64,000 nucleotides of DNA from Kitasatospora sp. MAP5-34 (GTDB lineage: Bacteria; Actinomycetota; Actinomycetes; Streptomycetales; Streptomycetaceae), in the NCBI RefSeq assembly GCF_029894335.1, contig NZ_JARXZC010000031.1, positions 1 through 64,000 on the forward strand. Direction: 5' to 3'. The translations under genes were made by a program, and so were the position numbers. This document shows positions 23,238 to 31,837 of the stretch, piece by piece; position 1 is the first letter of the stretch, and every line of letters begins with the position of its first letter. Below the pieces are notes generated by a model, which searched no databases, was not told the origin of the DNA, and was given only the letters and a program-made list of their open reading frames with translations.

Positions 23238-26096
23238 TCAGCTCTCGTCGGGCGCCGCTGCCGTCTTCTTCGCGGCGACCTTCTTGGCGGGGGCCTTCTT
23301 CGCCGCAGCCGTCTTCTTCGCTGCGGTGGTCTTCTTCGCCGCAGTCGTCTTCTTGGCCGCAGTCTCCTTGGTGGCCGTGGCCTTCTTGGCGGGGGCCTTC
23401 TTCGCCGGGGCCTTCTTGGCGGTCTTCTTCACCGGCCCGCGCGCCCGCTTCTCGGCGAGCAGCTCGTAGCCGCGCTCCGGCGTGATGGTCTCGACCTCGT
23501 CGTCCTTGCGGAGCGTCGCATTGGTCTCGCCGTCGGTCACGTACGGACCGAACCGGCCGTCCTTCACGACCACCGGTCGCTCGCTGACCGGGTCGGTGCC
23601 CAGCTCCTTGAGCGGCGGCGCGGCGGCGGCCCGGCCGCGCTGCTTGGGCTGGGCGTAGATGGCCAGGGCCTCCTCGAGGGTGACCGTGAACATCTGCTCC
23701 TCGTCCGCGAGCGAACGGGAGTCGGTGCCCTTCTTGAGGTACGGGCCGTAGCGGCCGTTCTGCGCGGTGATCTCCACGCCCTCGGCGTCCACGCCGACCA
23801 CCCGGGGCAGCGAGAGCAGCCGGAGCGCGTCCTCCAGCGTGACGGCGTCCAGCGTCATCGTCTTGAGCAGCGACGCGGTGCGCGGCTTGACGGCGTTCTT
23901 GCCCGTCTTCGGGGTGCCCTCGGGGAGGATCTCGGTGACGTACGGGCCGTAGCGACCGTCCTTGGCGACCAGCGGGTTGCCGCTGACCGGGTCGGTGCCC
24001 AGCTCGAAGTCGCCGCTCGGCTTGGCCAGCAGCTCCTCGGCCAGCTCGACCGTCAGCTCGTCCGGCGGCATCTCGTCGGGGACGTCGGCACGCTGGCCGG
24101 GCTCACCCTCGACCTGCGACGCCTTCTCCACGTACGGGCCGTACCGGCCGACCCGCAGGGTGATCTCGTCGTTCAGCGGGAACGAGCTGATCTCGCGGGC
24201 GTCGATCGCCCCGAGGTCGGTGACGAGCTCCTTCAGGCCGCCGAGGTGGTCGCCGTCGCCGTTGCCGGCCTCCGCCGCGCCGCCGACCGCGTGGCCCTCG
24301 CCCTCCCCGAAGTAGAAGCGCTTCAGCCACGGCACGGACTGCGCCTCGCCGTTGGCGATCCGGTCGAGGTCGTCCTCCATCCGGGCGGTGAAGTCGTAGT
24401 CGACGAGCCGGCCGAAGTGCTTCTCCAGCAGGTTCACGACCGCGAAGGAGAGGAACGACGGGACGAGCGCCGTGCCCTTCTTGAAGACGTACTTCCGGTT
24501 GATGATCGTGTCGATGATCGACGCGTACGTCGACGGACGGCCGATCTCCCGGTCCTCCAGCTCCTTGACCAGCGAGGCCTCGGTGAACCGGGCCGGCGGC
24601 TTGGTGGAGTGGCCCTCGGGGTTGAGCTGCTCGGCGGCCAGCGGGTCGCCCTCGGTGACCTGCGGCAGACGGCGCTCGCGGTCGTCCAGCTCGGCGTTCG
24701 GGTCGTCCGCGCCCTCGACGTACGCCTTGAGGAAGCCGTGGAAGGTGATGATCTTGCCGGAGGCGGAGAACTCCACCGCCCGGCCGTCGGCGGAGGTGCC
24801 GCCGACCTTGACGGTCACCGACTGGCCGACGGCGTCCTTCATCTGCGAGGCGACGGTCCGCATCCAGATCAGCTCGTAGAGCCGGAACTCGTCGCTGCTC
24901 AAACCCGTCTCGGCGGGCGTGCGGAAGCGGTCGCCGGAGGGGCGGATCGCCTCGTGCGCCTCCTGCGCGTTCTTGACCTTGCTGGCGTACGTACGCGGCG
25001 CGTCGGGGAGGTAGTCGGCCCCGTAGAGCTGCGTGACCTGCGCCCGGGCCGCGTTGACCGCAGTGTCCGAGAGCGTGGTCGAGTCGGTACGCATATAGGT
25101 GATGAAGCCGTTCTCGTACAGCTTCTGGGCCACCTGCATGGTCCGCTTCGCGCCGAAGCCCAGCTTGCGGCTGGCCTCCTGCTGGAGCGTCGTGGTGCGG
25201 AACGGAGCGTACGGCGAGCGGCGGTACGGCTTGGACTCGACGCTGCGGACGCTGAACGACGTCTGCTCCAGCGCGGCGGCCAGCGCGCGGGCGGACGTCT
25301 CGTCCAGGTGCAGGGTGTTGGCGCTCTTGATCTGGCCGTCCGAGCCGAAGTCACGGCCGGAGGCGATCCGCTTGCCGTCGATCGTCGAGAGCCGGGCCCC
25401 GAAGGTCTCCGGGTTCGCGGCGTCCACGGCGGCGCGGCCGGTGCCGAAGGTGGCGGTCAGGTCCCAGTACGAGGCGGTCCGGAACGCGATCCGCTCGCGC
25501 TCACGCTCCACCACGAGCCGGGTCGCGACGGACTGGACCCGGCCCGCCGAGAGCTTCGGCATGACCTTCTTCCACAGGACCGGCGAGACCTCATAGCCGT
25601 AGAGGCGGTCGAGGATTCGGCGGGTCTCCTGGGCGTCGACCAGCTTCTGGTTGAGCTCGCGCGGGTTGGCCACGGCCTCCTGGATGGCGGCCTTGGTGAT
25701 CTCGTGGAAGACCATCCGCTTGACCGGGACCTTGGGCTTGAGCACCTCCTGCAGGTGCCAGGCGATGGCCTCGCCCTCGCGGTCCTCATCGGTGGCGAGG
25801 AAGAGTTCGTCGGACTCCTTGAGCAACGCCTTGAGCTTGGAGACCTGCGACTTCTTGTCCGCGTTCACCACATAGATGGGCGCGAAGTCGTTGTCGACGT
25901 CGACCCCGAGGCGGCGCACCTCACCGGTGTACTGGTCCGGGACCTCGGCAGCCGTGCCGGGAAGGTCGCGGATGTGCCCGACGCTGGCCTCGACGATGTA
26001 GCCGGGGCCAAGGTAGCCCTTGATCGTCTTCGCCTTGGCCGGCGACTCGACAATGACGAGTCGCTTGCCGTGCGCGGTCTCGCTGCTCGGGGACAC
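23238..26096 (-). CDS. topA: DNA topoisomerase I (type IA) with lysine-rich tail
   Basis: This 952-residue enzyme relaxes negative supercoils. The Toprim domain carries VIVESPAKAKTIKGYLGPGY (catalytic Glu) and ATDEDREGEAIAWH. The cleavage motif FITYMRTDST has the active-site Tyr at about 334, and SAGRVQSVATRLVVERERER is the gate region. From about residue 600 there are several Topo_C repeats marked by RYGPYV/GRFGPYVTDGE, and no zinc fingers. The last 65 residues are KKAPAKKTA-type lysine repeats, which in streptomycete TopA are linked to processivity. GTG 26096 (SPSSETAHGKRLVIVESP) fits family starts; an in-frame extension to 26204 has no support. The divergent arrangement seen at many topA loci is absent. 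Confidence 0.97.
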   Translation of the reverse strand: MSPSSETAHGKRLVIVESPAKAKTIKGYLGPGYIVEASVGHIRDLPGTAAEVPDQYTGEVRRLGVDVDNDFAPIYVVNADKKSQVSKLKALLKESDELFLATDEDREGEAIAWHLQEVLKPKVPVKRMVFHEITKAAIQEAVANPRELNQKLVDAQETRRILDRLYGYEVSPVLWKKVMPKLSAGRVQSVATRLVVERERERIAFRTASYWDLTATFGTGRAAVDAANPETFGARLSTIDGKRIASGRDFGSDGQIKSANTLHLDETSARALAAALEQTSFSVRSVESKPYRRSPYAPFRTTTLQQEASRKLGFGAKRTMQVAQKLYENGFITYMRTDSTTLSDTAVNAARAQVTQLYGADYLPDAPRTYASKVKNAQEAHEAIRPSGDRFRTPAETGLSSDEFRLYELIWMRTVASQMKDAVGQSVTVKVGGTSADGRAVEFSASGKIITFHGFLKAYVEGADDPNAELDDRERRLPQVTEGDPLAAEQLNPEGHSTKPPARFTEASLVKELEDREIGRPSTYASIIDTIINRKYVFKKGTALVPSFLSFAVVNLLEKHFGRLVDYDFTARMEDDLDRIANGEAQSVPWLKRFYFGEGEGHAVGGAAEAGNGDGDHLGGLKELVTDLGAIDAREISSFPLNDEITLRVGRYGPYVEKASQVEGEPGQRADVPDEMPPDELTVELAEELLAKPSGDFELGTDPVSGNPLVAKDGRYGPYVTEILPEGTPKTGKNAVKPRTASLLKTMTLDAVTLEDALRLLSLPRVVGVDAEGVEITAQNGRYGPYLKKGTDSRSLADEEQMFTVTLEEALAIYAQPKQRGRAAAAPPLKELGTDPVSERPVVVKDGRFGPYVTDGETNATLRKDDEVETITPERGYELLAEKRARGPVKKTAKKAPAKKAPAKKATATKETAAKKTTAAKKTTAAKKTAAAKKAPAKKVAAKKTAAAPDES

Positions 26097-26583
26097 CTTC
26101 GCTCTTCTCTCCCGGTCGTTACGTATGAGGGCGGCGCGGCCGGCAAGGGAGGCGATCCGCCCGACCCTCCACCGACCAGGGCTGCCGCTGAGCGACGGCC
26201 CCACCAGCGGAGTGTGACCGTACCCTGGCCACCCTTGTCAAACGGACGGATCCCACAATTTCACCGGCAAGGCCGCCCTACGCCACTCGAACGGTAACCC
26301 GATGCCGAGCCTTTTCGCTGCGCGGACGGGGTCTCGGCGCCACTCGGAGGGCCCGCAGAGGTGCCCCAGGGGCGAGATCCGGACGCCGTGCAGGCCGTTC
26401 GCGGTCGCGCTCCGCCTGCTTTTCTCCCGGATTTCTCCCGGTCTCGGCCGAATTTCCCGGCTGCTTCTCGGGTCCCGGCCGATCTCGGCCGATCTTGGCT
26501 GATCTCGGCCTGCTCGGGCTTGCTCGGGCTTGCTCGGGCCGGCTCGGCCAGGTTCGGGCCTGCTCTGCCGGGAGCGGCCGGGC
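26097..26583. other. 487-bp leader and intergenic region upstream of topA
   Basis: On the minus strand a perfect -35 TTGACA lies at 26241-26236, about 140 nt before the topA start, though the -10 at 17-18 nt is poor. Upstream of that, 26411-26580 is a degenerate 10-11-bp periodic array (separate entry). No gene is seen. Confidence 0.5.
26471..26570. repeat. decanucleotide-periodic array upstream of topA
   Basis: Ten consecutive 10-bp blocks share a pattern near GATCTCGGCC/TGCTCGGGCT; GATCTCGGCC and TGCTCGGGCT occur more than once and three blocks TGCTCGGGC follow each other at about 26511-26540. A looser 10-11-bp continuation reaches back to about 26411 (TTTCTCCCGG, ATTTCTCCCG, GTCTCGGCCG). 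The period equals one helical turn. The array lies between the DUF3592 stop and the topA promoter area. Confidence 0.8.
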
Positions 26584-27135
26584 TCAGCCCGTGACGAAGG
26601 CGGAGAGCAGGATCAGGCCACCGGCCAGGGCGCCGAAGCCGAGCAGCGCCCAGAAGATGTCGCTGGGCAGCGGGGCCCCCTGGCCCGCCGTGAGCACCAC
26701 CCGGCTCGGCCGCCTGGCGTCGTACGCGACCTGCACGAGCGCCCCGGGCGTGAACCCGGCGGGTCGTCGCAGTGGAGTGATTCCCCGGGGGCGCGCGAGC
26801 ACCGACTCGCCCCGGCCCGCCTCACAACGGCCCGTCTCGCCGCGACCTGACTCATTACGACCCGACCCGTTACGACCGGCCTCGCTGCGAGCCGGCACCA
26901 GGCCGACCGAGGGCAGGGTGGAGTAGGCGAGCAGCGGAGCGCTGTCGAGCTCGCCGTACGGGTCGCCGCAGGGCTCCCCGTACGGATCGCCGTCCGCGAC
27001 CACCCTCGCGGTGACCGAGATCCCGTGGCGGCGCAGGTGGTGACGGAGGCGCAGTTCGAGGGCGCACCAGAGCAGGAGCACGCTGCCGAAGAGGGTGAGG
27101 ACGACTCCCGCTCCCAATGCCGTCGGCGTCTCCAC
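26584..27135 (-). CDS. DUF3592-type membrane protein with pentapeptide repeats
   Basis: This 183-residue protein starts at GTG 27135, set by GAGGGAGG at 7 nt; the longer frame has no ribosome site. It has helix 1 at about 7-27 (GAGVVLTLFGSVLLLWCALE) and helix 2 near the C-terminus (FWALLGFGALAGGLILLSAF). The region between begins RRHGISVTARVVADGD and ends GALVQVAYDARRPSRVVL, the two conserved ends of DUF3592. An insertion at about 85-115 is made of five-residue repeats GRNGS, GRNES, GRGET, GRCEA, GRGES. The function of DUF3592 proteins is not established. It precedes topA on the same strand. Confidence 0.8.
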   Translation of the reverse strand: METPTALGAGVVLTLFGSVLLLWCALELRLRHHLRRHGISVTARVVADGDPYGEPCGDPYGELDSAPLLAYSTLPSVGLVPARSEAGRNGSGRNESGRGETGRCEAGRGESVLARPRGITPLRRPAGFTPGALVQVAYDARRPSRVVLTAGQGAPLPSDIFWALLGFGALAGGLILLSAFVTG

Positions 27136-27155
27136 CGTTGGCCTCCCTCGCTCAT

Positions 27156-27198
27156 CTGTCCACAGCCTTGTGGACAGAGCGTGACAGCCTGTGGACAA
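27156..27198. promoter_or_regulatory. cluster of three DnaA-box-like 9-mers
   Basis: CTGTCCACA (27156-27164) and TGTGGACAG (27169-27177) each match the DnaA box in 8 of 9 positions. TGTGGACAA (27190-27198) is the exact complement of TTGTCCACA, the preferred streptomycete DnaA box. All lie in the 257-bp divergent region between the DUF3592 and lipoprotein genes. The first two also form an inverted repeat. Confidence 0.55.
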
Positions 27199-27392
27199 CC
27201 TGGGACCGACGTTCGAAGTACGGCAGAGGACGCAGAGCGGTCCGGCGGGTTAACGGACCCGCGTCACGGTTGTCCGACAGTCGTCACAACCGCGCAACAG
27301 GCGCAACGCACCCCGGCCCCCGAGCCGTGTAGGGCTTTACCGGACGCTTACACCGGTCTCACCAGCTGGACGCACCTCAGGGGGAACTCGCC

Positions 27393-28037
27393 ATGCCTGC
27401 ACCTCGCCTGCTCGCCACCGCAGCACTGCTCGCCACCGCCACCCTCGGCCTGGTCGCCTGCGACCCGACCACCCCGGTCCCGACCTCCTCGCCGTCCTCC
27501 TCCTCGGCGTCCGCCCCGGTGACCTCCTCCCCGGTGACGCCGTCCTCGCCCAGCGCATCGACCGGGTCCGGCAAGCCGAGCAGCCACCCCTCGACCAGCC
27601 GCCCCTCGACCAGCCGCCCGTCGGCCACCGCCCGTCCGTCCGCCTCGACGTCCCCCGTCGCGGACTGCACCGCCAGGGCCCACACCCCTGGCTACCAGGT
27701 GATAAACGTCGTGAGCGTGGTTTCGGGGTCGAACCAACTGAACGCCACCCAGACCAAGTTCATCTGCGGAGCGGACGTGCCCGACGACGGCTACTACGAG
27801 CCGGTCGGAGCCCCCAGCCCGTACCGGTTCGCGCCCGGCGCCACAGCCGAACTGCTGGTGCTCGGGGACAGCATGAAGTTGAGCACGGTGCCCCTGGCCC
27901 AGTTCCTGACGACCGCCGACGTCTGCGCCCAGAACCACGACGTCGCCCGCCCGTACGCCTGCTTCGGCAGCAAGTACGACATCACCGTCGACTCCAGCGG
28001 GCAGATCACGCACATCTCCGAGCTCTTCCACCCGTGA
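27393..28037 (+). CDS. putative lipoprotein with Ser/Thr/Pro linker
   Basis: This 214-residue exported protein has a signal peptide MPAPRLLATAALLATATLG ending in lipobox LVAC (residues 20-23). A Ser/Pro/Thr linker runs to about residue 88. The folded domain of about 125 residues contains four Cys (VADCTARAHTPGYQVINVV, TKFICGADVPDDGYYEPVG, TADVCAQNHDV, PYACFGSKYD), likely two disulphides. The domain is unfamiliar to me. ATG 27393 follows CAGGGGGAA. A strong hairpin terminator follows the stop at once. The gene is divergent from the DUF3592 gene across the DnaA-box cluster. Confidence 0.85.
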   Translation: MPAPRLLATAALLATATLGLVACDPTTPVPTSSPSSSSASAPVTSSPVTPSSPSASTGSGKPSSHPSTSRPSTSRPSATARPSASTSPVADCTARAHTPGYQVINVVSVVSGSNQLNATQTKFICGADVPDDGYYEPVGAPSPYRFAPGATAELLVLGDSMKLSTVPLAQFLTTADVCAQNHDVARPYACFGSKYDITVDSSGQITHISELFHP

Positions 28038-28041
28038 GCCC

Positions 28042-28080
28042 CGGCCGGTCCGGCCCCCGTCAGCGGGGCCGGACCGGCCG
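28042..28080. terminator. hairpin terminator after the lipoprotein gene
   Basis: Arms 28042-28057 and 28065-28080 are exact complements (16 bp, CGGCCGGTCCGGCCCC) around a 7-nt loop. It starts 4 nt after the stop and faces the convergent methyltransferase gene, so it may serve both. Confidence 0.85.
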
Positions 28081-28143
28081 TCTCACTCCCCGAGACGCCT
28101 TCAGGGGCGCCTCAGCGGCACCTCCCGACGCCCTGGCCGCTGG

Positions 28144-29676
28144 TCACACCACCGGGGTCACGAATCCCTGCTCGGTGAGCATCCGCAGCGACTCCGGCAC
28201 CCGGTCGCGCAGCACCACGCGGTCCTCGCCGAGCAGTTGGGCGATCGCGTCGACGATCTCACCGGCCGCGAGCGTCCCGTCGCACACCCCGACGAAACCC
28301 GCGCCCACGGTGTCCACCTTGGTGGCGCGCCGCATACCCCGGTTGTGACGGAGGATCACATGCTCCGGGTCCTCCGCCCCCGGCGCGCCGATCTGCTCCT
28401 GCACCACCTCGTCGGCGAGCACGTAACGGGTGGCCAGCAGCGCGGCGTCGTCGTGCGTCCGCAGGAAGTCCTGCCGCTCGAACCAGCTCTCGATGTGCGA
28501 GCCGAGCGGCTGCTCGACCGAGTGCGGCCACTCCTCGACCCGTACGGTCGGCTGGGCCGCACCGCCCGCCCGCAGGGTGATCCAGCCGAAGCCGATCCCC
28601 TCGACCTGCGCTGCCTCGAAGGCGTCCAGCCAGTCGTTGTAACGAGCCTGGTAGTCGCTGCCCGGGCCACGGTGGTCACCACCGTCACGCAGCCACAACT
28701 CGACGTACTGCGCCACATCCTGGACATCGCGCTGCACCACCCAGGCGTCCAGCCCGGTGCCCGCGACCCAGCCGGCCAAGCGGTCCTGCCAGTCCTCGCC
28801 CTTGACGTGCTGCCAGTTCGCCAGCAACTGGCAGTAGCCACCGGGCTCCAGGTGCGCGGCCGCACCCCGGACCAGGCTGCGTGACAGGTCGTCACCGGCC
28901 ATACCGCCGTCGCGGTAGACGAAACGGCTGCCGGGCGAGATCACGAACGGCGGGTTCGAGACGATCAGGTCGAACTTCCGGTCGGCCACCGGCTCGAAGA
29001 GACTGCCCTCGGCGACCTCGGTGTTCTCGAAACCGGAGAGCGAGAGCGTCAGCCGGGTGAAGTGCAGGGCTCGCGGGTTGAGGTCGGTCGCGGTGACCCG
29101 CTGCGCGTGGCGCGCGGCGTGCAACGCCTGCACGCCGGAGCCCGAACCGAGGTCGAGCGCCGCCCGGACCGGCCGCCGCACGGTGAGACCCGCCAACGTG
29201 GTGGACGCGCCGCCCACGCCCAGCACCAGATCCTTCCGGGCCACCCCCTGAGCCGTCTCACCCGAACCGATGCCACCGGCACCGCCGACGGCACACCCCA
29301 GGTCGGACACCACCCACGCATCCGCACTTGGCAGGGCCGCGACCTCGTTGGCGTACGGCCGCACGTCCACGGTCGCCCGTACGTCGTCGCCGTCCCTGGT
29401 GAGCCAGCCGTCCGCCAAGCAGTCGTCGGCCGGCAGAGCCGACGCAGCGGCGGCGTACCGGACCGGCTGCTGCAGCAGGAACAGCCGCACCAGCGTCTCC
29501 AGTGGAGTCCCACCACGGGTGGCGCGGAGCGCGGGCACCGTCTCGCTCCGGGCCAACGCCGCGTAGGCGGTGGACCCGAGCAGGTCGAGGCAGCCGTCGG
29601 CGGTGAAGGAGGCGGCGAGCAGCGCCTCGCGGAACTTCGCGAGGCGGGCGGGGTCAAGAACAGGGCTACTGGTCAC
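28144..29676 (-). CDS. class I methyltransferase (N5-glutamine/RsmC-like, NPPF motif)
   Basis: This 510-residue protein has an N-terminal helical region (1-165, FREALLAASFTADGCLDLLG). A Rossmann methyltransferase domain follows at about 170-330, with motif I ALDLGSGSGVQALHAARHA, motif II TATDLNPRALHFTRLT and the active-site NPPF in DLIVSNPPFVISPG. The NPPF/NPPY motif marks enzymes that methylate an amide or exocyclic nitrogen, such as PrmC, HemK or rRNA guanine methylases. A C-terminal region of 180 residues (HIESWFERQDFL) has no clear family. GTG 29676 starts the frame without a strong ribosome site. Similar proteins are single-copy and conserved in actinobacteria; the substrate is unknown. 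Confidence 0.88.
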   Translation of the reverse strand: MTSSPVLDPARLAKFREALLAASFTADGCLDLLGSTAYAALARSETVPALRATRGGTPLETLVRLFLLQQPVRYAAAASALPADDCLADGWLTRDGDDVRATVDVRPYANEVAALPSADAWVVSDLGCAVGGAGGIGSGETAQGVARKDLVLGVGGASTTLAGLTVRRPVRAALDLGSGSGVQALHAARHAQRVTATDLNPRALHFTRLTLSLSGFENTEVAEGSLFEPVADRKFDLIVSNPPFVISPGSRFVYRDGGMAGDDLSRSLVRGAAAHLEPGGYCQLLANWQHVKGEDWQDRLAGWVAGTGLDAWVVQRDVQDVAQYVELWLRDGGDHRGPGSDYQARYNDWLDAFEAAQVEGIGFGWITLRAGGAAQPTVRVEEWPHSVEQPLGSHIESWFERQDFLRTHDDAALLATRYVLADEVVQEQIGAPGAEDPEHVILRHNRGMRRATKVDTVGAGFVGVCDGTLAAGEIVDAIAQLLGEDRVVLRDRVPESLRMLTEQGFVTPVV

Positions 29677-29750
29677 CGGCCCATTGTCTCGCGCGCCGAC
29701 CCCGTCCTGCTCCCTCCCACCCGCTGCCGCCCGGTCCGGTCCACCTGCGG

Positions 29751-30503
29751 TCAGCTCTGGGACGGCGACGGCGACTGTGGCTGCGTCGGCGGCTGTGACG
29801 GTGACGATGCGGGGGCGGACGATGGCGCCGCAGGGCTCGCGGGGCTCGCAGGGGGAGCGGAGGCGGAGTTCGCGCCGGGTGTGGGGGCGGACGTCGGCGC
29901 GGAGGTCGGTGAAGACGCCGGTGAAGACGCCGACGCCGAGCTGCTGAGACCGACCGTTCCGCTGGACTTGCAGCCGGGCTGCTTCGCCATCGCCGTCGCG
30001 AGGCCGCCGCTCTGGAGCTTGCTCAGGGTGTCCGTCGACTGCTGAGCCAACCGCTGAACCTGGTCACCGACGCTCCGCAGCCCGTCCGCGAAGTTGGCCT
30101 GATCGTTGCTGGGCAGCGCGGCCAGCTTCTTCTGGACGTCCAGATACCCCTGTGCCGTCTGCTTGAGCTCGGTCACCGCGTCCTGCTGCAGCTTCGCGCC
30201 CTGGTCCACCTTCGGCGCGCCGACCTTGTCTATCGCGTCGGCCAGCTGCTGATCGGTCTTCGCCAGCACGCCCAGATCGGTCGCGAGCCGCTTCTGCAGA
30301 TCGGCCGGCGCTTCACCCTGCTTGACGGTCCCGGTGTCGGCGAGTGCCGTCCGGGACTGCGCGACCGGGTCCTGGGCCGCGTCGCAGATGCTCTTCGCCC
30401 AGTTGTTCAGCTGTGCCGTGTTGTCGCTGCCGCTGCTGCACGCCACAGTGCCGAATGCCAGCAGCGCGCCCAGCGCGGGTACGGTCAGCAGTCGCATCTT
30501 CAC
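29751..30503 (-). CDS. putative small lipoprotein with helical domain and Ser/Pro-rich tail
   Basis: This 250-residue exported protein starts at GTG 30503 (8 nt after AAAGG) or ATG 30496. The signal peptide RLLTVPALGALLAFG ends in a TVAC lipobox. A mainly helical domain of about 140 residues follows (WAKSICDAAQDPVAQSRTAL, then TDQQLADAIDKVGAPKV). Two Cys remain (SICDA and QPGCKSSG) that could pair. The last 65 residues are low-complexity Ser/Ala/Pro. Homologous small secreted proteins lie next to bldG loci in streptomycetes, to my recollection, but no role is known. It converges with nothing; its neighbour downstream is the methyltransferase on the same strand. Confidence 0.8.
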   Translation of the reverse strand: MKMRLLTVPALGALLAFGTVACSSGSDNTAQLNNWAKSICDAAQDPVAQSRTALADTGTVKQGEAPADLQKRLATDLGVLAKTDQQLADAIDKVGAPKVDQGAKLQQDAVTELKQTAQGYLDVQKKLAALPSNDQANFADGLRSVGDQVQRLAQQSTDTLSKLQSGGLATAMAKQPGCKSSGTVGLSSSASASSPASSPTSAPTSAPTPGANSASAPPASPASPAAPSSAPASSPSQPPTQPQSPSPSQS

Positions 30504-30788
30504 CGGCGAGGCCTTTCGGTTTCGGTCATCAGGTTCGGTCATCAGGTTCGATCGTCGAGTTCGGCCATCGGGTGCGGGCCGTGGACCGGGCTCGCGGATC
30601 GGGCACGCAGACCGGTTTCGTCCACCGATCTCGCTCGCCGATCTCGCTCGCCGGTCCGGCCGACCGATTTGGCTCATCGACCTGCGAACCTACACGGCCG
30701 AGCCCGGGCGCTGCCGCCGTACGGCACCCGGTACTCGGCGGCCGGTTCCTGTCCACCGGTACTCGTCCGTCCCGTCGGCCCGCTCGGG
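30504..30788. repeat. degenerate repeat tract upstream of the lipoprotein gene
   Basis: This 285-bp region is largely built of short degenerate units: GGTTCGGTCATCA and GGTTCGATCGTCGA (about 30519-30560), then CGATCTCGCTCGC twice (about 30627-30652). No gene is visible and no promoter stands out. It separates the lipoprotein gene from the cyclophilin-fold gene. Confidence 0.6.
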
Positions 30789-31157
30789 TCAGGCCCGCTC
30801 GACCCTGACCGGGTCACCGCTGCGGACCGTGCGCAACACCTGGGCGTCGCCGTCCAGCGTGCCCAGGATGTTGCAGGGGCTGGCCAGGCGGCACTCGTCC
30901 CCGCGCGAGATCGGCGTGGGACCGAACGGGAGGGCCAGGCTGTCCCCGTCGGTCCAGAACGCCACCGTGCCCGGCTCCACGACCTGCTGGGCGTCGTCCT
31001 CGCGCTCCACACTGACCGGGGTCTCGAAGTAGACCTCATCGCCCCAGGTGCCGGCCGCCGACTCGATCGGCAACACTCCCCAGAGCGCATCGGCGGTGGG
31101 CGTCTCCCGAAGGGTGGCAGTCGCCTGCCCGGCCGGCCACAGGATGCGTATCCGCAT
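30789..31157 (-). CDS. DUF3830/cyclophilin-like fold protein
   Basis: This 122-residue cytoplasmic protein matches the cyclophilin-like TM1367/DUF3830 pattern: IRILWPAGQATATLRETPTA at the start, WGVLPIESAAGTWGDEVYFE, VVEPGTVAFWTDGDSLALPF and FGPTPISRGDECRLASPCNI. The fold is a small beta barrel, but the active-site Arg and aromatic cluster of prolyl isomerases is not evident, so activity is doubtful. ATG 31157 has GGGAGA upstream. It is downstream of the anti-sigma gene on the same strand, 153 bp away. Confidence 0.85.
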   Translation of the reverse strand: MRIRILWPAGQATATLRETPTADALWGVLPIESAAGTWGDEVYFETPVSVEREDDAQQVVEPGTVAFWTDGDSLALPFGPTPISRGDECRLASPCNILGTLDGDAQVLRTVRSGDPVRVERA

Positions 31158-31310
31158 GGGATCTCCCTCTCTCGAACCGAACCGATCGCGCCCGAGAGCA
31201 GAGAACCGCCATATTCAACATTTTGTCAACCAGCTGAGGGCCGGCCAATGCCTGGCTGAGGACCCCCGATGCCGGGCGCGTGCCTGGCTGACGCCCGGCT
31301 GACGGCCGAC

Positions 31311-31730
31311 TCAGACCGCCACGGACTCCGTCGAGACCGGCCAGCTCATCCGGATCAGACCACCCTCCGCACCGCTGGTGACCTCCACGTCCTCGACCAA
31401 TCCGGTGATCACCGCAAGGCCGAGTGCGTCCTCATCGGCCTCGTCGTCGTCACCCTGGCCGGCGACGGGCAGACCGATCGGCCCGGCCTCGTCCTCCACC
31501 TCGATGAGGAAACGCTTCTCCTGATCGGTCAGAGCGACTCGTACCGCACCCTCCACCCCGACGCGCTGATGCAGGCTCACCGCCCGCGAGCACGCCTCAC
31601 CGACCGCGAGCCGTACCTCGTCGAGCACCGACTCATCGACCCCGGCGCGGCGCGCCACCGCCGCGGCTACCAGTCGCGCCGTCCGGACATGCTCCGGAAG
31701 CGCGCTGAATCGAAGTTCGACGGTTGCCAT
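31311..31730 (-). CDS. anti-sigma factor of the SpoIIAB/RsbW type, partner of BldG
   Basis: This 139-residue protein has the HATPase_c_2 fold of serine-kinase anti-sigma factors. The N box is VLDEVRLAVGEACSRAVSLH (about 36-55), where Glu and the residue after AVGEAC hold Mg-ATP, and the G box region is DALGLAVITGLVEDVEV (about 100-116). The usual N-box Asn is Ser/Arg here, so kinase activity may be altered. In S. coelicolor the gene downstream of bldG encodes its anti-sigma partner and the two are co-transcribed. ATG 31730 follows AGGGGGAG. It would bind a sigma factor and be released by unphosphorylated BldG. Confidence 0.9.
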   Translation of the reverse strand: MATVELRFSALPEHVRTARLVAAAVARRAGVDESVLDEVRLAVGEACSRAVSLHQRVGVEGAVRVALTDQEKRFLIEVEDEAGPIGLPVAGQGDDDEADEDALGLAVITGLVEDVEVTSGAEGGLIRMSWPVSTESVAV

Positions 31731-31837
31731 GTCTCCCCCTCCGGGGTAGCTCCCCATACCTCGCGGGCTAACGCAGACGCTGGGGCGATGCCGTACCTTC
31801 ACAGGCCGACGGGGCCGGGCGGCCTCGTCGGTGAACC

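Noticed and set aside
27156..27198. The DnaA-box cluster as a chromosomal origin
   Set aside because: The usual origin neighbours dnaA, dnaN and rpmH are absent and only three boxes are seen; a streptomycete oriC has many more.
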